From positions 1 to 8,037 of the forward strand of contig DQTU01000334.1 in assembly GCA_015662615.1 (NCBI GenBank): a stretch of 8,037 nt of DNA, given 5' to 3'. Positions within the stretch are counted from its first letter, which is position 1. Each line of letters opens with the position of its first letter. Both the position numbers and the translations under genes were made by a program. Under the pieces are notes generated by a model. The model saw nothing but the letters and a program-made list of their open reading frames with translations. It was not told the DNA's origin and searched no databases. This DNA comes from Campylobacterales bacterium. Its GTDB lineage: Bacteria > Campylobacterota > Campylobacteria > Campylobacterales > QNZT01. This document shows positions 1 through 6,015 of the stretch, one piece after another.

Positions 1-114
1 AGCTGTTAATAATTTTAACTCTAAAGGAGAAAAACGGTTACAAAAGGTATCATGAGTCGGTGGAATTAAAAAATCTGATTTAGTGTCTTGAAAAAAGGGT
101 GCATTATAGTGCAA
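1..114 (-). CDS. possible 5' end of an unidentified divergent gene (partial)
   Basis: The minus strand is open from a TTG at 112-114 to the left edge, giving about 38 residues with a protein-like composition (it includes DFLIPPTHDTFCNRFSPLEL). Third codon positions are mostly A or T, as in the real genes here. There is no in-frame ATG or GTG between the upstream in-frame TGA (near 184) and the edge, and no good Shine-Dalgarno site before the TTG, so the start is uncertain. I do not recognise the family and infer no function. Two short plus-strand frames also cross this stretch, so the call is tentative. Confidence 0.35.
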   Translation of the reverse strand, partial: MHYNAPFFQDTKSDFLIPPTHDTFCNRFSPLELKLLTA

Positions 115-172
115 AAGATAGAGAAAATTTAGACTCCCTTTTACAAAATATTTGTTTTTTATAAAGCAAAAT

Positions 173-178
173 ATTATA
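173..178 (-). promoter_or_regulatory. candidate -10 box for the divergent left-hand gene
   Basis: The minus strand reads TATAAT here, about 60 bases upstream of the possible TTG start at 114. A second minus-strand TATAAT lies at 103-108, inside the proposed reading frame, and is an alternative that would argue against the TTG start. No convincing -35 box is seen for either. In AT-rich DNA this hexamer arises often by chance, so confidence is low. Confidence 0.3.
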
Positions 179-188
179 AATCAAAGTC

Positions 189-208
189 GATTAGAATTGA
201 TTAGAATT
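189..208. repeat. perfect tandem 10-bp repeat, GATTAGAATT x2
   Basis: Two identical GATTAGAATT units sit head to tail, at 189-198 and 199-208. They lie between the candidate minus-strand -10 at 173-178 and the extended -10 of the toxin-antitoxin pair at 238-246. The position suits an operator or activator site, since toxin-antitoxin operons are commonly autoregulated, but that role is inference. The surrounding DNA is very AT-rich. Confidence 0.6.
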
Positions 209-237
209 TTTATGAAGTATTTTGATTTTTATAAATA

Positions 238-246
238 TGATATAAT
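238..246 (+). promoter_or_regulatory. extended -10 promoter for the MNT/HEPN pair
   Basis: TGATATAAT is an extended -10 element (TGN before a perfect TATAAT) ending 27 bases before the GTG start at 274. No good -35 hexamer is present at normal spacing, which is common in Campylobacterota promoters. Transcription would start near 253, leaving a leader of about 20 bases that contains the AAGGAT ribosome site at 261-266. Confidence 0.6.
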
Positions 247-273
247 CAAACAAAATTTTTAAGGATATTAATT

Positions 274-558
274 GTGCGATTAACCTCTTTGGAGAGAGAA
301 GTTCTGAAATCAAGTATTACCGCTTTTGATAAATACTCTAAGATATATCTTTTTGGTTCAAGAGTTGATGACGATAAAAAGGGTGGGGATATTGATATTT
401 TGATAGTTTCTGACAAGATCACAAGAGCCGATAAAAGAGAGATTAGATTGGATTTTTATGAAAAATTTGGAGAGCAGAAACTTGATATCATTATAGATGA
501 TGGTAGCTTTAGTAAGCCTTTTTCCAAAATTGCACTTAAAAATGGAGTATCTTTATGA
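274..558 (+). CDS. mntA: MNT-family nucleotidyltransferase, MntA-type antitoxin
   Basis: This 94-residue protein is a minimal nucleotidyltransferase of the DNA polymerase beta fold. G28-S29 and D39-x-D41 form the GSX9DXD metal and nucleotide site, and D71 in KLDIII fits the third catalytic carboxylate, so the enzyme looks intact. In characterised MntA/HepT pairs the antitoxin transfers AMP to a tyrosine next to the toxin's active site and so inactivates it; that role is inferred here from family and context. The start is GTG, chosen because AAGGAT at 261-266 lies 7 bases upstream and the -10 box fits. The stop overlaps the HEPN start as ATGA, so the pair is translationally coupled. The length is typical of stand-alone MNT antitoxins. 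The family is well supported; the partner's toxicity is not visible in sequence. Confidence 0.85.
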   Translation: MRLTSLEREVLKSSITAFDKYSKIYLFGSRVDDDKKGGDIDILIVSDKITRADKREIRLDFYEKFGEQKLDIIIDDGSFSKPFSKIALKNGVSL

Positions 559-989
559 GTGTTGAGAATTTAGAAAAAAATATAGCTTTTTTGGAAAAAC
601 AGATATTTTGGCTAGATCTATCTATTAGCGAGTGTCAAGAGATAGGTATAAAAAAAGAGTATACGACTGATGAATTTGGTAGATTTGAGACACTTTGTAG
701 TAGATTTGCTAGAAGTATAGATTTTTTAGTGAGAAAAGTGTGGCGAAGTATTGACGATTATGAGTTTGAGCAACAGGGTACTTTGATAGATGTTGTTAAC
801 AATGCACATAAAAGAGATCTATTTGATGATATTCAAGAGGTTCGTATGATCAAAGAGATTAGAAATGATATAGTGCATGAATATATAGATGATGGTTTAT
901 TGGATGTGTTGGAAGATGTTTTAAGCTTTAGTGAAAAATTGATTTTTATTATGCGTACTACTTTAAAATATACTCATGAATTAAAATAG
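555..989 (+). CDS. hepT: HEPN-domain ribonuclease toxin, HepT-like
   Basis: This 144-residue, mostly helical protein carries the HEPN signature RNDIVHEY, with R103, H108 and Y110 giving the RX4HXY motif. In HepT toxins the Arg and His form the RNase site at a dimer interface, and the Tyr is the residue AMPylated by MntA. All three are present, so the toxin looks active and controllable. Known HepT proteins cleave RNA, tRNA among the reported targets; the target here is unknown. The ATG at 555 has GGAG at 544-547 seven bases upstream and overlaps the antitoxin stop by four bases. Antitoxin-first order suits a toxin that must be made under control. Base composition resembles the neighbouring genes, so any transfer is old or from a similar genome. 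A non-toxic HEPN partner of another nucleotidyltransferase is possible but less likely. Confidence 0.82.
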   Translation: MSVENLEKNIAFLEKQIFWLDLSISECQEIGIKKEYTTDEFGRFETLCSRFARSIDFLVRKVWRSIDDYEFEQQGTLIDVVNNAHKRDLFDDIQEVRMIKEIRNDIVHEYIDDGLLDVLEDVLSFSEKLIFIMRTTLKYTHELK

Positions 990-1012
990 CTGTAAGACTT
1001 TCTCTCTATCTC

Positions 1013-1040
1013 TTTACAACTAAATCAATTCTGCTATAAT
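1013..1040 (+). promoter_or_regulatory. sigma-70 type promoter for topA
   Basis: TTTACA at 1013-1018, a 16-base spacer, then TATAAT at 1035-1040 preceded by TGC, which makes an extended -10. This is the best promoter in the window. Transcription would start near 1047, only about 14 bases before the ATG at 1061 and 26 bases before the TTG at 1073. It gives topA and the genes behind it a supply of transcript independent of the toxin-antitoxin pair. Confidence 0.75.
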
Positions 1041-1060
1041 ACCTCCTCAAAACATCATAC

Positions 1061-3157
1061 ATGGAAAACAATTTGAAAAATTTAATTATCGTTGAGTCAC
1101 CAACCAAAGCTAGGACTATTGAAAATTTTCTAGGAAAAGATTATACAGTTATCGCAAGTAAAGGGCATATCCGCGATCTCCCTAAAAGTTCTTTTGGGAT
1201 TAAAGTGGAGGATCAGGTATTTATCCCTGAGTATCGAGTCGGTAGAGACCATGCTAAAATCGTTAAAGAGATTAAGACTTTAGCGAAAAAGAGTGATCGT
1301 GTTTATATTGCGACGGATGAGGATCGTGAGGGTGAGGCTATCGGTTTTCATATCGCTACGGCAATTGGAGAAGATCCTGCTGAAATACCTCGTATCGTTT
1401 TTCATGAGATTACTAAAACGGCGATAAATCATTCGCTTGAAAATCCAAGAAAAATAGACCTTGATAGTGTGAATGCACAACAAGCTAGACGACTACTAGA
1501 TAGAATAGTGGGTTATCGTTTATCTCCACTTATCGCTTCAAAAATTCAAAAAGGTTTGAGTGCGGGTCGTGTTCAAAGTTCTTCTTTGAAAATTGTAGTT
1601 GACAAAGAGCGGGAGATAAAAGCTTTTATCCCTGTTGAGTACTGGTCACTAGATGCTTTGTTTGAAAAAAATATCGAATCTGTCATGGTTGAGTTTGAGG
1701 GCAAAAAAATTGATAAGATGACAATTTCTGCTGGAGATATTGCTAAAAATGCCAAAGAGATTATCGAAAAAGAGAGTTTTATCGTTGGTTCTTTAGAGAA
1801 AAAACAGAGAAAAACTTCATCAAACCCACCGTTTATGACTTCTACTATCCAGCAAACTGCCTCTTCGGTTATAGGGTTTAGTCCAAGAAAGACTATGATG
1901 GTTGCACAAACACTTTATGAGGGTGTAAAAACTGACAATGGTGTGACGGGTGTGATAACCTATATGAGAACGGATAGTCTGAATGTTGCGGCTGAAGCTA
2001 TCGAGGGTGCGAGAGAACACATTTTAAGCTCTTATGGAGATAAATACTTACCAAAAGAGGCAAAATATTATAAATCAAAATCAAAAGGAGCACAAGAGGC
2101 TCATGAGGCTATTCGTCCTACAATTTTATCTTTTACACCACAAATCGCAAAGAGTTTTTTAAAACCTGATGAGTTGAAACCTTATACGCTGATTTATAAC
2201 CGTTTCATTGCTTCTCAAATGACAGATGCACTTTTTGAGTCTCAGTCAATTATCTTTGAGAGTAAGAGTTCTAAGTTTAAAGCAAGTGGTAGAAAGCTTG
2301 TGTTTGATGGTTTTTATAGAGTTTTAGGATCAAGTGATAAAGATAAATTGCTTCCTACTCTTGAAAAAGGTAAAGAGGTGGAGCTTAGTGAGTTAAAAGC
2401 GAACCAACATTTTACAGAACCACCATCACGATACTCAGAAGCGAGTTTGATTAAAAAACTAGAGTCTTTGGAAATTGGTCGTCCATCTACTTATGCACCA
2501 ACGATTTCTCTTTTGACTTCAAGAAGTTATATCGAGATTGAGAAAAAACAGCTTATTCCTACTGAAAATGCTTTTAAAGTTATTGAGCTTTTGGAGAAAC
2601 ATTTTGCGAAGATCGTTGATAGTAGTTTTACTTCTGCCATGGAAGAGGATTTAGATGAGATTGCTGAGGGTAAGAAAGATTGGCAAAAAGTCCTTTGGGA
2701 ATTTTATGATCCATTTATCAAAGAGATAGAAGATGGCAAGAAAAATATCAAAAGCCAAAAGATTGCTATTCCTACTGGAGAAAAATGTCCAAAATGTGGG
2801 GAAGAGTTACTGAAAAGAAAAGGTCGATACGGTGAGTTTATCGCATGTAGCGGTTTTCCAAAGTGTAAATATACTCAAAATGTAGATGGCGAGGGAAATG
2901 TAACAGAGAAAAAAGTGTTACCAATCCTTCCTGATGTTCCATGCCCAGAGTGTGGTAGTGGAATTGTAGAGCGAAAATCTCGTCGTGGGAAGTTTTATGG
3001 CTGTTCAGCGTATCCAAAATGTAAATTTATCTCAACTTACACACCAACTACGAAAAAGTGTGAAGCTGATGGGTGTGGATATATCATGGCTAGTCGAACA
3101 CTTCGTAAAAAAGAGATTTTTGAGTGTATCAAGTGTAAAAACAGAGTGGATGCATAA
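1061..3157 (+). CDS. topA: DNA topoisomerase I (type IA)
   Basis: The enzyme relaxes negative supercoils through a transient 5'-phosphotyrosine link. The Toprim domain starts with IVESPTKA (E12) and carries the metal motif D86-E-D88-R-E90. QQARRLLDRIVGY (140-152) and LSAGRVQSSSL (166-176) are type IA signatures, and Y301 in VITYMRTDS is the catalytic tyrosine. The C-terminus has two four-Cys zinc ribbons (C576/C579/C596/C602 and C628/C631/C648/C654) and a third, divergent one (C667/C672/C689/C692). At 698 residues it looks complete. The start is uncertain. The ATG at 1061 has no ribosome site, while the TTG at 1073 has GGA at 1063-1065 with 7 bases of spacing and gives MKNLIIVESP, closer to family N-termini. 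Residue numbers here use the ATG. The next gene begins directly after the stop codon. Confidence 0.97.
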   Translation: MENNLKNLIIVESPTKARTIENFLGKDYTVIASKGHIRDLPKSSFGIKVEDQVFIPEYRVGRDHAKIVKEIKTLAKKSDRVYIATDEDREGEAIGFHIATAIGEDPAEIPRIVFHEITKTAINHSLENPRKIDLDSVNAQQARRLLDRIVGYRLSPLIASKIQKGLSAGRVQSSSLKIVVDKEREIKAFIPVEYWSLDALFEKNIESVMVEFEGKKIDKMTISAGDIAKNAKEIIEKESFIVGSLEKKQRKTSSNPPFMTSTIQQTASSVIGFSPRKTMMVAQTLYEGVKTDNGVTGVITYMRTDSLNVAAEAIEGAREHILSSYGDKYLPKEAKYYKSKSKGAQEAHEAIRPTILSFTPQIAKSFLKPDELKPYTLIYNRFIASQMTDALFESQSIIFESKSSKFKASGRKLVFDGFYRVLGSSDKDKLLPTLEKGKEVELSELKANQHFTEPPSRYSEASLIKKLESLEIGRPSTYAPTISLLTSRSYIEIEKKQLIPTENAFKVIELLEKHFAKIVDSSFTSAMEEDLDEIAEGKKDWQKVLWEFYDPFIKEIEDGKKNIKSQKIAIPTGEKCPKCGEELLKRKGRYGEFIACSGFPKCKYTQNVDGEGNVTEKKVLPILPDVPCPECGSGIVERKSRRGKFYGCSAYPKCKFISTYTPTTKKCEADGCGYIMASRTLRKKEIFECIKCKNRVDA

Positions 3158-3994
3158 TTGATTTACCTCTGTGCGATTAGCAATATTTCTAGCGGAAGCT
3201 GTAGCGAAGATTGCTCTTTTTGTACACAGAGTGCTAGATATCATGCTGACATTGAAACTTATCGACAAAAGAGTATTGAAGAAGTTGTAAAAGAAGCAAA
3301 AAAAGCTAGAGAGAATAGGGCGATAGGTTTTTGTCTGGTTACGGCTGGAAAAGGTATGACGGATTCAAAGCTAGAGTATGTTTCACGCACAGCTATGGCA
3401 GTAAAAAAAGCACTTCCTGATCTAAATATCATTGCATGTAATGGAACTGCTACGCTTGAAGAGTTAAAAGAGCTTAAAAATTGTGGTGTTGGAAGTTATA
3501 ACCACAATTTAGAATCAAGCGAAAACTACTATAAACAAATCTGTTCTACACATACTTGGGATGAACGATATCAAACATGTGAAAATGTCAAAGTTGCAGG
3601 ACTAAACCTTTGTAGTGGCGGGATATTTGGTATGGGTGAGCGTATTGAGGATAGACTTTCGATGATTTCTTCTTTAAAAGAGCTACAGCCTGCTTCAATT
3701 GCTATGAACTTTTTTCATCCCAATGAGGCTCTTCCTATAAAATCTAATTCTCTTAATATTGAAGATGCATTTAATTTGATAAAATATATGAAAAAAGAGT
3801 TAAAGGATTCTCGTATTATGGTTGCAGGTGGGCGTGAGCGTATGTTTGGTGATAGAGTAACTGAAATTTTTAAAGCAGGTGCAAACTCTATTGTGATTGG
3901 CAATTATCTCACAACTAGTGGGGAAGCTCCAAACAAGGATATTGAGATGATTGAGTCTTTAGGACTCGAAATAGCACAAACTTGCGATGGTTAG
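3158..3994 (+). CDS. bioB: biotin synthase, short Campylobacterota form
   Basis: This radical SAM enzyme inserts sulfur into dethiobiotin, the last step of biotin synthesis. C15/C19/C22 (CSEDCSFC) bind the [4Fe-4S] cluster. C59, C94 and C152 match E. coli C97, C128 and C188, the Cys ligands of the sulfur-donating [2Fe-2S] cluster. YNHNLESS (114-121) and LCSGGIFGMGE (151-161) are strong family motifs. At 278 residues it lacks about 38 N-terminal residues and the C-terminal tail of the 346-residue E. coli enzyme; I recall the same short form in Campylobacter. The residue matching the unusual Arg260 ligand is Met221. The TTG start directly follows the topA stop, with GGA at 3148-3150 upstream. 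No other bio gene is nearby, so the operon link is to topA, not to the pathway. Confidence 0.93.
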   Translation: MIYLCAISNISSGSCSEDCSFCTQSARYHADIETYRQKSIEEVVKEAKKARENRAIGFCLVTAGKGMTDSKLEYVSRTAMAVKKALPDLNIIACNGTATLEELKELKNCGVGSYNHNLESSENYYKQICSTHTWDERYQTCENVKVAGLNLCSGGIFGMGERIEDRLSMISSLKELQPASIAMNFFHPNEALPIKSNSLNIEDAFNLIKYMKKELKDSRIMVAGGRERMFGDRVTEIFKAGANSIVIGNYLTTSGEAPNKDIEMIESLGLEIAQTCDG

Positions 3995-5144
3995 TGAAGT
4001 TTCGATTATAGTCACGATTTCCGTGATTATATTTATCTCTCCTTATTTATCAAAAATTCTTAATATTCCCACAACGCCTTTAGAAATTGTTCTTGGATCT
4101 TTTGCAGGTTTTTATGGGCTCATTGGATATAACCATCTTTTTGAGCTAATAGCTGAGGTTGGATTTTTTTATCTGATGTTTTTAGCTGGTACTGAGGTAA
4201 ACTTAAGAGTTTTTCAAAAAGAGGATAAATCCACTATGCAAATGGGCATGGTTTATATCATGCTTCTTTATTTGCTCTCCTTTTTGGTATGTAAAACTTT
4301 AGGATTTAGTGATATTTTTATTGTCATGTTGCCTCTTATTTCCATTGGTTTGATTGTAACACTTTATAAAGAGTTTGATAAAGATACAAAATGGCTCCAT
4401 CTTGCTATGACCATTGGTGTTTTAGGAGAACTTATCAGTATTGTGGCTCTTACTATAACGGGAGCAGCATTGGAGCATGGCATAGGTATAGAGCTTTATA
4501 AATCTCTTGGGCTTTTGATACTCTTTGTCTTTTTAATTGCTTTTATTTTTAAAATCTTGAGGTTGATTTTTTGGTGGTATCCAGAGTTAAAAACATATCT
4601 CATTCCAATTTATTCAGATAAAGATGAAAAAGATATTAGACTCTCCATGGCAATATTTTTTCTGATGATTGCAGTTATGTTAGTACTAGATTTAGAAATT
4701 GCTTTTGGGGCATTTATTGCAGGTGTATTTATCGCAACATTTTTTGAGTATAAAAAAGAGCTTCCTCATAAGCTTTCTACTTTTGGATTTGGTTTTTTGA
4801 TTCCTATCTTTTTTGTATATATTGGTTCCACCTTTGATATGGAGTCACTTTTCAAAGAGGGCTTGGTGCTTCAAGCATTGCTCATAACTATTGCTATGAT
4901 TTTTATTCGGATGGTGGCATCAATTTCACTTCGTGGACTTTTAAGCTCTTATGAGATATTTTATTTTGCACTGTCACATTCGATGCCATTGACTCTATTA
5001 ATTGCTATTGCAACGCTAGCGTATCACAACAACAGTATTGATCAATTTCAATATTATGCCTTTATCTTGGCAGGTCTATTTGAAGTAATTATCATTATGG
5101 TAGGAATAAAAATATTGCATAGGTTAGAGCTTAATAAAGTTTAA
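3987..5144 (+). CDS. CPA2-family cation:proton antiporter (KefB/NapA-like membrane domain)
   Basis: This 385-residue integral membrane protein has roughly 12-13 hydrophobic segments. LIAEVGFFYLMFLAGTEV (54-71) matches the conserved 'ELG..LLLFLAGLE' segment of the Na+/H+ exchanger domain, and IPIFFVYIGSTFDMESL (272-288) matches the conserved 'FFVSVGM..DL' segment. It stops after the membrane domain, with no RCK/TrkA-N regulatory domain, so it is shorter than KefB or KefC. In the segment that carries Asp-Asp or Asp-Gln in NapA and Kef proteins it has G147-E148, and R308 sits where many electrogenic members have Lys; both placements are by eye. The ion (Na+ or K+) cannot be told from sequence. 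The gene overlaps the end of bioB by 8 bases and has no nearby ribosome site, which suggests coupled translation. Its 3' end overlaps the convergent AMIN-domain gene by 14 bases. Confidence 0.85.
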   Translation: MVSEVSIIVTISVIIFISPYLSKILNIPTTPLEIVLGSFAGFYGLIGYNHLFELIAEVGFFYLMFLAGTEVNLRVFQKEDKSTMQMGMVYIMLLYLLSFLVCKTLGFSDIFIVMLPLISIGLIVTLYKEFDKDTKWLHLAMTIGVLGELISIVALTITGAALEHGIGIELYKSLGLLILFVFLIAFIFKILRLIFWWYPELKTYLIPIYSDKDEKDIRLSMAIFFLMIAVMLVLDLEIAFGAFIAGVFIATFFEYKKELPHKLSTFGFGFLIPIFFVYIGSTFDMESLFKEGLVLQALLITIAMIFIRMVASISLRGLLSSYEIFYFALSHSMPLTLLIAIATLAYHNNSIDQFQYYAFILAGLFEVIIIMVGIKILHRLELNKV

Positions 5145-5715
5145 CTAAGTATCCGTAAGATTTTTTTGTAATTTTATAGCGATAATTTTTTGCCAATTTA
5201 AAAGTAGTTCTGTAAAAATAGTCATGATGACCAACTTTTAAATGTTTCACATGTGAAGCGTATATCTTTTTAGAAAATGGAGGCACAACATCAAATCGTT
5301 CAAAATCAAATGCAAGACGATTTGGATGAGTGAGTTTTAAATGTTGTAGTTTTTCATCCTTGGTTATAATTTTAATGGTATTTTTATAAATGCTTATTTT
5401 TGTAAAATCTCCATTATAAATTAGTTTAGATTTGGCTATAACTCTATGAACTTTTTTCTTTTTTACTTTTTTGGGTTTTATAATTGGTTTTTTAACAACA
5501 GTTGGAATAGTTTTTTGAATCTCCACCTTAGGGATTTTCATTGGAAGCTTTTTGACTTCTACTTCTTTAACAACTTTAACTTTAACAGGTTTTTGTATGA
5601 TTAATTTTGGAAGTGTTAGTTTTGGTTCTTCAACCATTTCTTGTTGCGAAAATGGATTTTCTCTAGCACTTAACGAAAAAATTAAAACAACTAATATGAG
5701 AATTATTTTTTTCAT
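5131..5715 (-). CDS. secreted AMIN-domain envelope protein
   Basis: The 194 residues begin with a signal peptide (MKKIILILVVLIFSLSA, likely cut near residue 17). A Lys/Val/Pro-rich low-complexity linker (about 31-90) follows and ends in a lysine cluster. The C-terminal domain (about 99-194) resembles AMIN, with alternating beta-strand patterns and the NRLAFDFERF motif at 132-141. AMIN domains target periplasmic proteins to peptidoglycan or the division septum; no catalytic domain is attached, so a structural or localising role is inferred. The position downstream of the FtsB-like gene matches, from memory, Campylobacter jejuni Cj1670c (CgpA). The ATG overlaps the upstream stop as ATGA, with AGGAGG at 5720-5725. 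The domain call rests on pattern recognition and synteny. Confidence 0.75.
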   Translation of the reverse strand: MKKIILILVVLIFSLSARENPFSQQEMVEEPKLTLPKLIIQKPVKVKVVKEVEVKKLPMKIPKVEIQKTIPTVVKKPIIKPKKVKKKKVHRVIAKSKLIYNGDFTKISIYKNTIKIITKDEKLQHLKLTHPNRLAFDFERFDVVPPFSKKIYASHVKHLKVGHHDYFYRTTFKLAKNYRYKITKKSYGYLVKLY

Positions 5716-5990
5716 TCTTCCTCCTCTTTCGGCAGAAGACTTTTCAGTTCAAAATACTCTTTTTGAAGAGCCGCATTTTCATACTGAATTTTATTGATCT
5801 TCTCTTCAAAATGTTTTTTATCTTTTTGTAATGAGCGATAAACTTCTAAGGAGTTTTTCCCAAAAAGCGTCTCACCGATAAATATAGCCGCTACGATAAC
5901 AGATAAGACTATGAGAAGATTTTGTACCAATGATTGATCACTTTTGTTGGTAACTCTATCTTCTACAATCTCATCCGTTATATGACTCAT
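5712..5990 (-). CDS. FtsB/DivIC-like membrane coiled-coil protein
   Basis: This 92-residue bitopic protein has a short polar N-terminus (1-20), one transmembrane helix (about 22-44), and a heptad-rich coiled coil (about 49-85) ending in ENAALQKEYFELKSLLP. This is the layout of FtsB/DivIC septum-formation proteins, which bridge FtsL and FtsQ at the division site, with the coiled coil in the periplasm. The family is loosely conserved, so the role is inferred from layout and from its place between eno and an AMIN-domain gene, as in Campylobacter. The ATG at 5990 has AGG about 8 bases upstream. The C-terminal Glu run is encoded by codons that also supply the next gene's Shine-Dalgarno site. It could instead be a general membrane coiled-coil protein. 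Confidence 0.7.
   Translation of the reverse strand: MSHITDEIVEDRVTNKSDQSLVQNLLIVLSVIVAAIFIGETLFGKNSLEVYRSLQKDKKHFEEKINKIQYENAALQKEYFELKSLLPKEEEE
5720..5725 (-). promoter_or_regulatory. strong Shine-Dalgarno site for the AMIN-domain gene
   Basis: AGGAGG on the minus strand lies four bases before the ATG at 5715, within the last Glu codons of the upstream gene. With the ATGA stop-start overlap, it indicates tight translational coupling of the two envelope proteins. Confidence 0.75.
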
Positions 5991-6015
5991 GTATTAGACC
6001 TATTACAATGCAAGA

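Noticed and set aside
2..83. Two plus-strand open frames from the left edge, ending at TGA 53-55 and TAG 81-83, which could be tails of an upstream gene.
   Set aside because: They are 17 and 26 codons long, neither is recognisable, and the opposing minus-strand frame is longer and has more gene-like codon use. A longer window is needed to decide.
97..114. TGCA-TTATAG-TGCA quasi-palindrome, considered as a terminator hairpin.
   Set aside because: The stem is four bases plus weak A-T pairs, with no U-tract; it is better read as a minus-strand TATAAT context.
1280..2020. Several 60-67 codon minus-strand frames inside topA.
   Set aside because: They are antisense to a fully conserved gene, lack ribosome sites and show no domain; they are by-products of topA codon use.
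3987..5144. A full Kef potassium-efflux system with an RCK/TrkA-N domain or a KefF/KefG partner.
   Set aside because: The protein ends after the membrane domain, and the next gene is convergent and unrelated.
5131..5715. Campylobacter-type N-glycosylation sites (D/E-x-N-x-S/T) in the AMIN protein, because the proposed Campylobacter counterpart is a glycoprotein.
   Set aside because: None of the Asn residues has an acidic residue at -2 together with Ser or Thr at +2.
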